The position numbers and the translations under genes are program-made. A DNA stretch of 64,000 nt from Chloroflexota bacterium (GTDB lineage Bacteria; Chloroflexota; JAJPGV01), in NCBI GenBank assembly GCA_021325635.1, contig JAJPGV010000049.1, forward strand, positions 1-64,000, in the 5' to 3' direction. Below the pieces are notes generated by a model. That model did no database searches and was not told the DNA's origin. It was given only the letters and a program-made list of their open reading frames with translations. Of the stretch, positions 17,652 to 24,942 are shown piece after piece (the first letter of the stretch is position 1; each line of letters opens with the position of its first letter).

Positions 17652-17861
17652 TCAGTGCCGGCTGATCCGGGCCAGCTCGGCCGCGGCGTCGCGCAGCTCA
17701 CCGGCCTGCCAGACGCCGAGGATATTGCGCCGGTGATCGCAGACCTGAACCTTCTGCCGGCAGCTCACCACCGGCATGAGGGCCGCGATCTCGTCCAGCT
17801 CGATCTCGTCGAACCGGAGCGTGTGCGGCCCCCCAGGCGTGAGCCAGAGGCTAGCCTTCAT
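17652..17861 (-). CDS. Small protein of unknown function (69 aa)
   Basis: Starts MKASLWLTPGGPHTLRFDEI, preceded by AGGA, and overlaps the previous gene by 11 bp. Last gene of the long minus-strand operon before the terminator. No family recognised. Confidence 0.6.
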   Translation of the reverse strand: MKASLWLTPGGPHTLRFDEIELDEIAALMPVVSCRQKVQVCDHRRNILGVWQAGELRDAAAELARISRH

Positions 17862-18012
17862 GTTCCTGCAGCTGCCTGCGCAGCGCCTCAATCGCGGCGT
17901 TGAGCGCTTCATATTCCGGGCCGAAGTTCTCATCGGCATCGAGCCAGGCGGACCATGCTTCCAGCAAGCGCCGGATGAGCCGTTCCAGCTCTTCCTGGTA
18001 GCCGTCGACCAT
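17851..18012 (-). CDS. Small coiled-coil protein (53 aa)
   Basis: Starts MVDGYQEELERLIRRLLEAW and ends in a Glu/Gln/Leu helix, so it is almost wholly amphipathic helix. The ATG overlaps the stop of the upstream DNA-binding gene (ATGA). Family unknown. Confidence 0.6.
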   Translation of the reverse strand: MVDGYQEELERLIRRLLEAWSAWLDADENFGPEYEALNAAIEALRRQLQEHEG

Positions 18013-18716
18013 CAGGCGGCCTGCCGGTAGCGGCCGATGCCTTTGCGCTTATCGCGCCGCCGCTTGAGCCGTTCCTCGCGCTCGCGCAGGAGGATGCTGA
18101 CGTGCTCGCGTCGCCATGGATCGGCCGCGTTTCGTATGCGCGGCAGTTCTTCAGCCGGGACGTAAAGGTGCGGACCACGAAAGGCGCCGCGATACGTGCC
18201 AGCGCGAACGGCCTTGCGCACGCGGTGCGGCGACTCGCCGGTGAGCCATTCGATGTCGACCAGGGAATACCAACGGTGCTGCTGCGCGATGTCGCGCCAC
18301 CAGCCCTCCGGCATCCGATCGACGTCGATGTACTGGCCGTGCCGTCGCATGAACTCCTCGAGCGCCTCCTCGGTGATGTGCCAGGTCCTGTTCGGACCGA
18401 CGGCATAGCTACGCCGTCCTCGCAGCAGGCCGTCCTCTATCCAACGAACGACGGCCTTAGGGTCTATGGCGAAGATCCTGGCCACTCGCGTGGCGGTCAG
18501 GCCGGTGTTGCGCTTGCGCAGTCGCAGCCGCTTTGCCTTGAGCCGAATGCCAAGCACGGGGCGGCCGAGCTTCTCAGCCAGGCGATCGTCCGGCATGCGG
18601 CCATACCACTCTTCCAAATAGCTGACTTCGTCGGCGCTCCAATGTCGGCTGCGATTCCAAACCGGAAGCACCTTCTTGCAGGTGCAGAAGCCAAGGGGAT
18701 GGGCTTTCGAACTCAT
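18012..18716 (-). CDS. DNA-binding protein with two or three HTH modules
   Basis: 234 aa from the ATG at 18716 (GGAGA upstream). The N-terminus has a Myb/SANT-like segment (HWSADEVSYLEEWYGRMPDD). The middle has an excisionase/MerR-like HTH (TRVARIFAIDPKAVVRWIED), then a second HTH (SLVDIEWLTGESPHRVRKAV) and a strongly basic tail. It probably regulates or organises the element that carries this operon. Similar mosaics occur in phage and island regulators. Confidence 0.65.
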   Translation of the reverse strand: MSSKAHPLGFCTCKKVLPVWNRSRHWSADEVSYLEEWYGRMPDDRLAEKLGRPVLGIRLKAKRLRLRKRNTGLTATRVARIFAIDPKAVVRWIEDGLLRGRRSYAVGPNRTWHITEEALEEFMRRHGQYIDVDRMPEGWWRDIAQQHRWYSLVDIEWLTGESPHRVRKAVRAGTYRGAFRGPHLYVPAEELPRIRNAADPWRREHVSILLREREERLKRRRDKRKGIGRYRQAA

Positions 18717-18781
18717 GGAAGTCTCCTCTCCCCGCTGTCGTGGAATTCCCACCTCAGCGGTTGAAAAACGTACGGGAATGC

Positions 18782-18798
18782 GCGAGCCGAAGGCTCGC
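18782..18798 (-). other. Intergenic hairpin
   Basis: GCGAGCC / GGCTCGC with a 3-nt loop in the gap after the VWA-like gene. No T-run follows, so it is more likely an mRNA-processing or stability element than a terminator. Confidence 0.5.
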
Positions 18799-18813
18799 TG
18801 TCAGTTCTCGGGG

Positions 18814-19995
18814 CTAGTCAGCCCAGGGGCTGAGCACGACGGTCTCGCCGAACGGCGCCGTGCGAGTCGCCGCTTCGGTGGTGACCCACAGAACCGGGTA
18901 GTCTGGCTCAACCGGCGCCGGCCCTTCGAGATCGGTGAAGTAGATCACCGCGACCGGTGGGTCGTCGGCCAGCGCGTCGAAGACCGGCTGAAAGCGGGTG
19001 CCGCCGCCGCCCTTCGGGTGCAGATCGACCACCGGGTCGTCCGGTGTGAATGATTCGATCGACTGGACCTTGCTGTCGCAGTACACGACCTCCAGCACCT
19101 CAGGCCGGACTTCGTGCAGGATTGCAGTCATCTGACCGCCGAACAGGTCGAGCAGGTCCTGACCGATGCTGGCGCTGGTGTCTATGGCCGTGACCAACCG
19201 CGGGATGCTCTCGCGCACCACGCCCGGGAGGTACAGGCCGGCGGCGACGAAGCGCCGGTTCGGTCTCGTCCAGGAGTAGTCGGACGGCATCAGCCGCTCG
19301 ACGAAGCGCTGCGTGACCGCGCGCCAATCGGCGGCCGGCCGCCGCGCATCCTTGACGGACCGCTCCAGGCCCCCCTCCATCTTGCCGGCCTTCCTCGCCA
19401 CCGTCGTGGCCTGTTCGGCCGCAATCTGCCAGTCAGTCGCCGTCATCCTTGGGGCCGACGGCTGCGGCTCGGCCGCTCCTTGCGACTGCGCATGGTCGGT
19501 CTGCTGAGGCTGGGGTGCCTTGGTGAAGTCAGGCTGCGGCGGCTTATCGCCGCCGGTTCCGCCGGGAGGGGGCTGCTGGCCGTCGCGCGACAGCCGGGCG
19601 TAGATGGTCTCCGCGCTCAGGCCGGCATACTGCGGGTCGATGGCCATGCCGTCCGGCAGCCGAAAGCCCTGTTGGACAAGCATGGGGTTGATAGCGAAGT
19701 CGGAGGCCAGGTTCCACAGCTTCAAATCGCGGCTGCCCACCCGGTACGGGTGCAGCAGCGCGCAGTGCAGCACCTCGTGCGCGACCAGCGCCATCAGCTC
19801 GGTGTCTGTGCGCTCATCGACCCAGGCGGCGTTGAACACGAGCCGGCTGCCATCGGTGCTCATCGTCTCCGTCAGCTCGGGCGCCTCCTGCACCTGCAGG
19901 CGCAGGCTGAGCGATCCGAACCACGGCTGGTCCAGCAGCAGACGGGAGCGAGCGCGGGTCAAGCGCTCGCCCGCCGTCCCTCTGGCTGAGGTCAC
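18814..19995 (-). CDS. DUF2201-type putative metallopeptidase with VWA-like domain
   Basis: About 393 aa from GTG 19995. The N-terminal domain has a zinc-protease motif, HEVLH, in LVAHEVLHCALLHP. A Pro/Gln-rich linker follows. The C-terminal VWA-like domain has a MIDAS (DTSASIGQDLLDLF) and an acidic IYFTDLEGPAP strand. DUF2201 proteins pair with MoxR ATPases, as here: MoxR, a 289-aa protein, then this gene, in one operon. Such pairs act as chaperone-like remodelling units. Its role in a replication/recombination operon is unknown. Confidence 0.85.
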   Translation of the reverse strand: MTSARGTAGERLTRARSRLLLDQPWFGSLSLRLQVQEAPELTETMSTDGSRLVFNAAWVDERTDTELMALVAHEVLHCALLHPYRVGSRDLKLWNLASDFAINPMLVQQGFRLPDGMAIDPQYAGLSAETIYARLSRDGQQPPPGGTGGDKPPQPDFTKAPQPQQTDHAQSQGAAEPQPSAPRMTATDWQIAAEQATTVARKAGKMEGGLERSVKDARRPAADWRAVTQRFVERLMPSDYSWTRPNRRFVAAGLYLPGVVRESIPRLVTAIDTSASIGQDLLDLFGGQMTAILHEVRPEVLEVVYCDSKVQSIESFTPDDPVVDLHPKGGGGTRFQPVFDALADDPPVAVIYFTDLEGPAPVEPDYPVLWVTTEAATRTAPFGETVVLSPWAD

Positions 19996-20861
19996 GCCGC
20001 GTAGGCCTGGACGCGGCTCAGGATGTCCTCGGCCGCGGCGGCCGTCCGCTCCCGCGCCAGCTTCGAACAGCGCAGCGTCTGCGGTGAGGAGTTGCACAGC
20101 TCTGCCTTCATGCGCTCGGTGAACTCGGCGATGGCCGGGTTGTTCCGAACGTTGAGGCTGGGCAGGATATCCACCAGGTCACGGACGTTCTGCACCAGGC
20201 TGTCGCGGAACGCGCCGCTCACGCCGTCGGCGCTGACGGTGTAGGCCCGCAGCCGCTCCGCCATGTGGCCGACCACATCCCGGATGCGTTCCCAGACGTC
20301 CTTCATGGCCGCGTCGAGCGCCTGGTTCACCTGTTCCTCGATGGACGCCTGGACGCGCGCCGTCTCGGCGTCGCCGAGCTGGACTCGGAAGTCCTGCTGC
20401 GACGGCAGCGGGAAGATGTTGTAGCCAAAGGCGAAGCGGTCGCGCACGCACTGCACCGGCGGGTAGTCCTCTGGCCGGAACAAACCATTCAGGCGCCGCC
20501 GTGCCTCGTCGACGTAGTCCGGGTAGTCGCGCACGAAGTCGTCGAGCGCCGGCTCCCACTGGGCCTCGTACTGGCGCATCACTTCCGTGTAGGCGAAATA
20601 TCCTTCCGCGGAGAGCATGCGGGCGCCGTTGTCCAGCCAGGGCAGCGTGCGCCGGCGGTGCTCCTGCCCGGCGGCGGTGGCGATCTGGCGCAACTGCTCC
20701 AATGCCTCCCTCCCGATCAGGAGCTTGTGATAGCGGCCCATGCTGGCGTCGGAGCCGTGGAGATCGGCCACCTGCTGGGTGACCTTGCGGTCGTGCTTGG
20801 CCGCGGTCCACTGCTTGATGGTGAGGTCGACGAGCATTGCTCGTTCGGTTATCGAAGTCAC
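19992..20861 (-). CDS. Unknown protein of the MoxR/VWA unit (289 aa)
   Basis: GTG 20861 has AGGAGG about 6 nt upstream; ATG 20837 is an alternative. Predicted helical throughout, with motifs such as MGRYHKLLIGREALEQLRQI and NGARMLSAEGYFAYTE. There are no membrane segments or catalytic motifs I recognise. It sits between the MoxR ATPase and the VWA-like protein, overlapping the latter by 4 bp, so it may be the adaptor or substrate of that pair. Confidence 0.75.
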   Translation of the reverse strand: MTSITERAMLVDLTIKQWTAAKHDRKVTQQVADLHGSDASMGRYHKLLIGREALEQLRQIATAAGQEHRRRTLPWLDNGARMLSAEGYFAYTEVMRQYEAQWEPALDDFVRDYPDYVDEARRRLNGLFRPEDYPPVQCVRDRFAFGYNIFPLPSQQDFRVQLGDAETARVQASIEEQVNQALDAAMKDVWERIRDVVGHMAERLRAYTVSADGVSGAFRDSLVQNVRDLVDILPSLNVRNNPAIAEFTERMKAELCNSSPQTLRCSKLARERTAAAAEDILSRVQAYAA

Positions 20862-20871
20862 GGAAAGCCTC

Positions 20872-21870
20872 CTACATGACGTCGGCGTGGGCGATGGCCC
20901 AGGCCGTGAACTCGGGCGTGCTCTGCAGCCCGGCGTCGCGAGCCACCGCGTCTTTGACGGCGAACACGCTGTACTCGACCGGCAGCCGGTCCAGGTACTG
21001 GATGACTCGGCCCAGGTTGTCCGGCTTGGCCCGGTGGGACAGAGCGCTGGAGACGGCGTAGAGCGTGGCCACGTCGTCCGGCACCTGCGCGTTGGCCGGG
21101 TCGAGGAGGATGGCGTCGATGTTCGGCAGCGAGCGGTACAGCCGTGCGAAGGCGGTGAACTCGACTGCCGCCTCATGGCCCACGCTGCCTGAGACCAGCG
21201 CCAGCTCGACATCGGCCGAGACTTGTTGTCCGGCAATGGTGCTGACGAACTGCCATGAGCGCGGCGTCGGAAACGCCCGCGAGTCGCGGCTGAACTGGTG
21301 CAGCAGCGCCGGCCGGAAGCGCAGGAAGGCGATGATCGACGGCTCGATTCCGGCGCCCAGCGCCCAGCGGCACCAGTCGTCCAGGTCCGGCTCGACATTG
21401 AGATGGGTGAAGCGATTGGCCAGCGCCGACGGCATGCGGGATATGCCACCGCCGTCGGACTCCCGGTTGCAGGCCGCCACCACCCGCCAGCCGTCCGGCA
21501 GAATGTAGTCGCCCAGCCTGCGGTCCAGCACCAGCTGGAAGCAAGCGTTCTGGACCAGCGTCGGTGCGCGGTTCAGCTCGTCCAGGAACAGCACGCCGCT
21601 GCCGTCGCGCGGCAGGAACTCGGGTGCGGCCCAGTGGGTCCGGCCGTCGCCGTTCAGGTGCGGCAGGCCGCGCAGATCGACCGGATCGAGCAGGACGGCC
21701 CGCAGGTCGTAGCAGGCCAGGCTCTCAGTGGCCGCGGTCTGCTGGACCAGCTGTGACTTGCCGATGCCGGGCGAGCCCCACAGGCAGGCCGGCTGATTGG
21801 CGTGCAGGCAGGCGACCAGGGCCGCCGCCGCTTCGGAGGGCTTGAGGGTGACCTCGGCCACCGCGGTCAT
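20872..21870 (-). CDS. MoxR-family AAA+ ATPase
   Basis: 332 aa. Walker A is GSPGIGKSQ, Walker B is VLFLDELNRA, sensor 1 is VVAACNRESDGG and the arginine-finger region is SALANRFTHL. MoxR ATPases remodel or activate protein complexes together with VWA partners, and the VWA-like gene is two genes downstream. It begins one base before the stop codon of the preceding small gene. Confidence 0.9.
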   Translation of the reverse strand: MTAVAEVTLKPSEAAAALVACLHANQPACLWGSPGIGKSQLVQQTAATESLACYDLRAVLLDPVDLRGLPHLNGDGRTHWAAPEFLPRDGSGVLFLDELNRAPTLVQNACFQLVLDRRLGDYILPDGWRVVAACNRESDGGGISRMPSALANRFTHLNVEPDLDDWCRWALGAGIEPSIIAFLRFRPALLHQFSRDSRAFPTPRSWQFVSTIAGQQVSADVELALVSGSVGHEAAVEFTAFARLYRSLPNIDAILLDPANAQVPDDVATLYAVSSALSHRAKPDNLGRVIQYLDRLPVEYSVFAVKDAVARDAGLQSTPEFTAWAIAHADVM

Positions 21871-22065
21871 CTACGCGGCCTCCTCTGGCCGGCTCAGGCA
21901 CTGGCGGCCGGACTCCGTGAGCGCGTAAAAGTACTCAGGCTCCTCGCACTCTTCGAGGTACCGCTGGATGGCGTCCGCGGCTAAGTGGGTCATGGGCCGC
22001 TTCTGGATCTGGGCGGCCTGGTAGAGCCGCGGGATCAGGGACTCGGGGATCTTCGGTGAGTACAT
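21871..22065 (-). CDS. Small ribbon-helix-helix-like protein (64 aa)
   Basis: ATG 22065 follows GAGGAGCG. The N-terminal MYSPKIPESLIPRLYQAAQ and a following helix resemble a CopG/RHH DNA-binding dimer, but the strand segment is weak. The C-terminus is acidic. It lies immediately upstream of the MoxR gene. Confidence 0.6.
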   Translation of the reverse strand: MYSPKIPESLIPRLYQAAQIQKRPMTHLAADAIQRYLEECEEPEYFYALTESGRQCLSRPEEAA

Positions 22066-22171
22066 GGCGAACGCTCCTCGGTGGTGATGTGGTTCGCTCG
22101 CGAGACGCGACTTTCCCGGGGCGGGACGGGCGGAGGGCCGGTCTTCCGGACGCTCCTGCGACAGGCGGCGG

Positions 22172-22618
22172 CTAGCGCTCGGCACTGCCGGATGCGGCGG
22201 CGGGCAGCAGGTCTTCCAGCTCCTTGAGCCGGACCACGTTGCCGCGCTGCCAGGCGGTGTGTAGCGCCTGCTTGTGCTGCTCCTTGAGGGCGTCGAGCTG
22301 GGCCTGCAGCCGGGCGATGTCGGCGTCGATGGCGTCCAGTTGCTCGGCTTCTTGCGGCCGCAGGCGGCGCAGCACCGACTTCACGCCCTCGGCCGTGGCC
22401 GCGACGCGGAAGACGTAGCTGCTGACCTGGGGCGAACGGATGTCCAGCTTGCGGCGGTCGATGCGGCCGGTGCCGGTCGAGTGGCCGAAGCGGAACCCGC
22501 CCAGGTTGCTGTAGGTGGTCTTGCGGATCTCGGGGTGCTCGACTGCGAGCTCCGAGGCCTGGAAGATGCGCGCCGGCTTCCGCCAGCGGAAGTACAGAAG
22601 GTACTCGGGTTGGGCCAT
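22172..22618 (-). CDS. Unknown protein with C-terminal coiled coil (148 aa)
   Basis: The N-terminal half is beta-rich (MAQPEYLLYFRWRKPARIFQ; YSNLGGFRFGHSTGTGRIDR). The C-terminal half is a long coiled coil (LDAIDADIARLQAQLDALKE). AGGAGG precedes the ATG. Family not recognised. It lies between the RHH-like gene and the MutS-domain gene. Confidence 0.6.
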   Translation of the reverse strand: MAQPEYLLYFRWRKPARIFQASELAVEHPEIRKTTYSNLGGFRFGHSTGTGRIDRRKLDIRSPQVSSYVFRVAATAEGVKSVLRRLRPQEAEQLDAIDADIARLQAQLDALKEQHKQALHTAWQRGNVVRLKELEDLLPAAASGSAER

Positions 22619-22650
22619 ATAGCCTCCTTTGCAAGGCGAGATGCGGCGCT

Positions 22651-22668
22651 TCGCCCGAGAACGGGCGA
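22651..22668 (-). other. Intergenic hairpin
   Basis: TCGCCCG / CGGGCGA with an AGAA loop in the 69-bp gap between the MutS-domain gene and the coiled-coil gene. No T-run, so probably a processing or stability element. Confidence 0.5.
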
Positions 22669-22687
22669 GCTGAGGAGGACGCAGCCG

Positions 22688-23158
22688 CTACAGCAGCGGC
22701 AGGCTGAGCTGGGTCGGGGCCTCTGCAGCGACCGGGAGCTCCTCCGGCTCTGGAGGTTGGAGAACCGCCTCCGCGCGCCTGACCGCCGGCTTCTGACGAC
22801 GAACCGGTCGCTCGGGTTGAGTGTCGAGTTGCTCGGCCAGGGCCACTCGGTAGCCACGGGCCAGCAGCCGCGCCAGGGAGCTGTCGACCGAGTGCTGCGG
22901 CACGCCGGCCATGGGCACGCGTTCGCCTCTGGCCACCGGCCGCGAGGTGAGCGTGATCCGCAGGTCGCGGGCGACCAGGCGGGCGTCGTCGGCGAAGGTC
23001 TCGTAGAAGTCGCCCAGGCGGAAGAACAGGATGGTGTCGGGGTGCTGGCGCTTCAGCGCCCGGTACTGCTCCCACACCGGTGAGCCCTTGCGGGGCTGCC
23101 CGTCCGCGTTGGATTCGCCGGCCACAGAGGACGACTTGCGGATGACTCGGGAGTTCAC
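22688..23158 (-). CDS. Free-standing MutS domain I (mismatch-recognition domain)
   Basis: 156 aa. Residues 27-118 match the N-terminal mismatch-reading domain of MutS: VWEQYRALKRQHPDTILFF, GDFYETFADDA with the Phe-x-Glu that stacks on and contacts the mismatch (F51, E53), RVPMAGVPQHSVD and YRVALAEQLDT. The connector, lever, clamp and ATPase domains are all absent, and the C-terminus is a Pro/Glu/Arg tail. The start overlaps the RAD52 gene stop. It could bind mismatched or branched DNA alongside the annealing protein. Confidence 0.85.
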   Translation of the reverse strand: MNSRVIRKSSSVAGESNADGQPRKGSPVWEQYRALKRQHPDTILFFRLGDFYETFADDARLVARDLRITLTSRPVARGERVPMAGVPQHSVDSSLARLLARGYRVALAEQLDTQPERPVRRQKPAVRRAEAVLQPPEPEELPVAAEAPTQLSLPLL

Positions 23159-23871
23159 GCCGATCGCGGCTGCTTGGCCAGCGCCCCGGCCATGGCCCGC
23201 AGCACCCTGGCCAGCTCGGCCGTGTCGAGCTGGTCGAGCGGCTTGCCGGCTCGGGATTCCACGGCCTCGCGGGTCTTGGCCTGGTCCATGCCCAGCTGCG
23301 CGCCGAGCCCGAGCACCGTCGTACGCAAATCGGCCAGCTCTCCGGCTTCACGCGCACGCCTGCGCCCAGGCCGCTCGTAGAGGGCATTGGCAAACTGATC
23401 GCCGAAGTGGCGCAGCGCCCGCTTCATGGCGTCGGTCACGGCCGCCTTGATGGCAGTCTCGTGTGCCTCGGCGGTGTCGTCGGCCGTCGTGGCCGAGCCG
23501 ACGTCTGCCTTGGGCACACAGCCGCGTACCCGAATCCGTACGGTGGCGGTGTAGATGCCCAGGCTGGAGATGGCGCCGTTCTTGGCCTCGACGTGCCGCA
23601 GCTCGTGATAACTGACCGGCGAGACCAGTTCGGCGCCCCAGTTATCCGGGCCGAACAGCCGGTTCGCCTGGTTGATAGCCTGGTAACCCTCGAGGTAGCG
23701 CACCATGTGCCCGTTCGGCCCCTTGCGCCGGGCGATGAGCCTGGGATCGAGCTTCTCACCCAGCAGCGCCAGGACCGAGGGCGGTAGCCCACGTTCCGGC
23801 GAGACTGAGGGCGACGCCCCGTCCGGGGCTGGGTCGCTCACGGCTTTCAGGCCGCGGCGCGGACTGGCCAT
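23155..23871 (-). CDS. RAD52-family single-strand annealing protein
   Basis: 238 aa. The RAD52/RAD22 core is clear: HMVRYLEGYQAINQANRLFG, NWGAELVSPV, and AHETAIKAAVTDAMKRALRH with FGDQFANALYE. The family binds ssDNA and anneals complementary strands, and is typical of phage and mobile-element recombination systems. The C-terminal 70 residues form a separate helical segment. It overlaps the primase-like gene at its start and the MutS-domain gene at its end, so these products are made together. Confidence 0.9.
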   Translation of the reverse strand: MASPRRGLKAVSDPAPDGASPSVSPERGLPPSVLALLGEKLDPRLIARRKGPNGHMVRYLEGYQAINQANRLFGPDNWGAELVSPVSYHELRHVEAKNGAISSLGIYTATVRIRVRGCVPKADVGSATTADDTAEAHETAIKAAVTDAMKRALRHFGDQFANALYERPGRRRAREAGELADLRTTVLGLGAQLGMDQAKTREAVESRAGKPLDQLDTAELARVLRAMAGALAKQPRSA

Positions 23872-24908
23872 GGGTTCAGCGCTCGAAGAAAGCGCTCGCG
23901 GCCATCCGGCAGCGGCGCCAGCTCGGAAACGTCCTTCACGCCCGGCAGTTCGACGGGCAGCGCTCGCTGGCCGAAGGTGTCGACCAGCAGCTGCGCCGCC
24001 TCCCGGCCGGCCACGTCGCTGTTGAGCGCCAGGTAGAAGTGCTCGAAGCGCGACAGCGCGTTGAGCACCCGCGGGCGAACGCGCGTGCCCAGCAGTGCCA
24101 GGCCGCCCATGCCCCAGCTGCGCAGGGTGAGCCAGTCAAAGACCGACTCGACCACGATCGGGCAGGCCTCGCCAACGGCGCTCTCCCAGCCCAGCAGCGG
24201 CTTGCGTCCACGGCCGGGCAGGCCCAGGTACTTGGGCGTCTCGGCCCGTGGCTCGCCAAGCACCCGCCCGATGAGCCAGATCGGCTGCGCGGACCGGAGC
24301 TCCGGGACTACGATGCGTCCGGCGAAGGTCTCTCGCCCGCCGGGCTTCAAGAGGCCGACTCGGAACGCCGCCCGAAGGGGCAGCCGCCGCCAGGCCAGGT
24401 AGCGTGCCAGCTCATCGCCGGCCACGTAGCCGACGCGGCAGCGTTCGATCGTGCTCCGGTGGAGGCCCCGCTCGCTAAGGTAGCCGAGTGCCTGCACGTC
24501 ATCGAGCAGGCTGTGGTGATAGAGCGTGACCGCGGCGGCCAGACAGGCGCGCTCGGCCAGGCCCCATTGCGGCGCGGTGGTCCGCGTGATGGGCGCGGGC
24601 CGGTTGGCCCGCTGAATGGGTGCCGTCCCCTGCAGGCGGGCAACCGCCTCGGGAAAGCTCAGGTTGTCCAGAAGCCGCACGAAGCGGATCACGTCGCCAC
24701 CGGCGCCGCAGCGAAAGCAGTGAAAGAAGTCGTCACTGGCGTCGGTGAAGCAGCAGATGGACAGGTTCGGACGGCCCTGGTCGTGATGGAACGGACAGCG
24801 TCCGGTGTACGAGCTGCCTGTCCGGCACAGCTCGAGGCCGCAGCGGGCGGCCACCTCAGCCAGCGGATTGGCTCGTTTGAGCGTGCGGATGTCGTCAATG
24901 GAGAGCAT
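23847..24908 (-). CDS. DnaG-like primase with CHC2 zinc finger and Toprim domain
   Basis: 353 aa from ATG 24908 (AGGAGG upstream). The CHC2 zinc ribbon has C38, H41, C64 and C67 (CPFHHDQGRPN; FHCFRCGAGGDVIRF). A central helical segment leads to a Toprim-like region (VVESVFDWLTL; LALNSDVAGREAAQLL). There is no DnaB-interaction or helicase domain. Element-encoded primases of this kind start lagging-strand or conjugative-strand synthesis. Confidence 0.87.
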   Translation of the reverse strand: MLSIDDIRTLKRANPLAEVAARCGLELCRTGSSYTGRCPFHHDQGRPNLSICCFTDASDDFFHCFRCGAGGDVIRFVRLLDNLSFPEAVARLQGTAPIQRANRPAPITRTTAPQWGLAERACLAAAVTLYHHSLLDDVQALGYLSERGLHRSTIERCRVGYVAGDELARYLAWRRLPLRAAFRVGLLKPGGRETFAGRIVVPELRSAQPIWLIGRVLGEPRAETPKYLGLPGRGRKPLLGWESAVGEACPIVVESVFDWLTLRSWGMGGLALLGTRVRPRVLNALSRFEHFYLALNSDVAGREAAQLLVDTFGQRALPVELPGVKDVSELAPLPDGRERFLRALNPWPVRAAA

Positions 24909-24942
24909 GTCTGTGCCTCCTGTGAAGGGATGAGCGCGGCGG

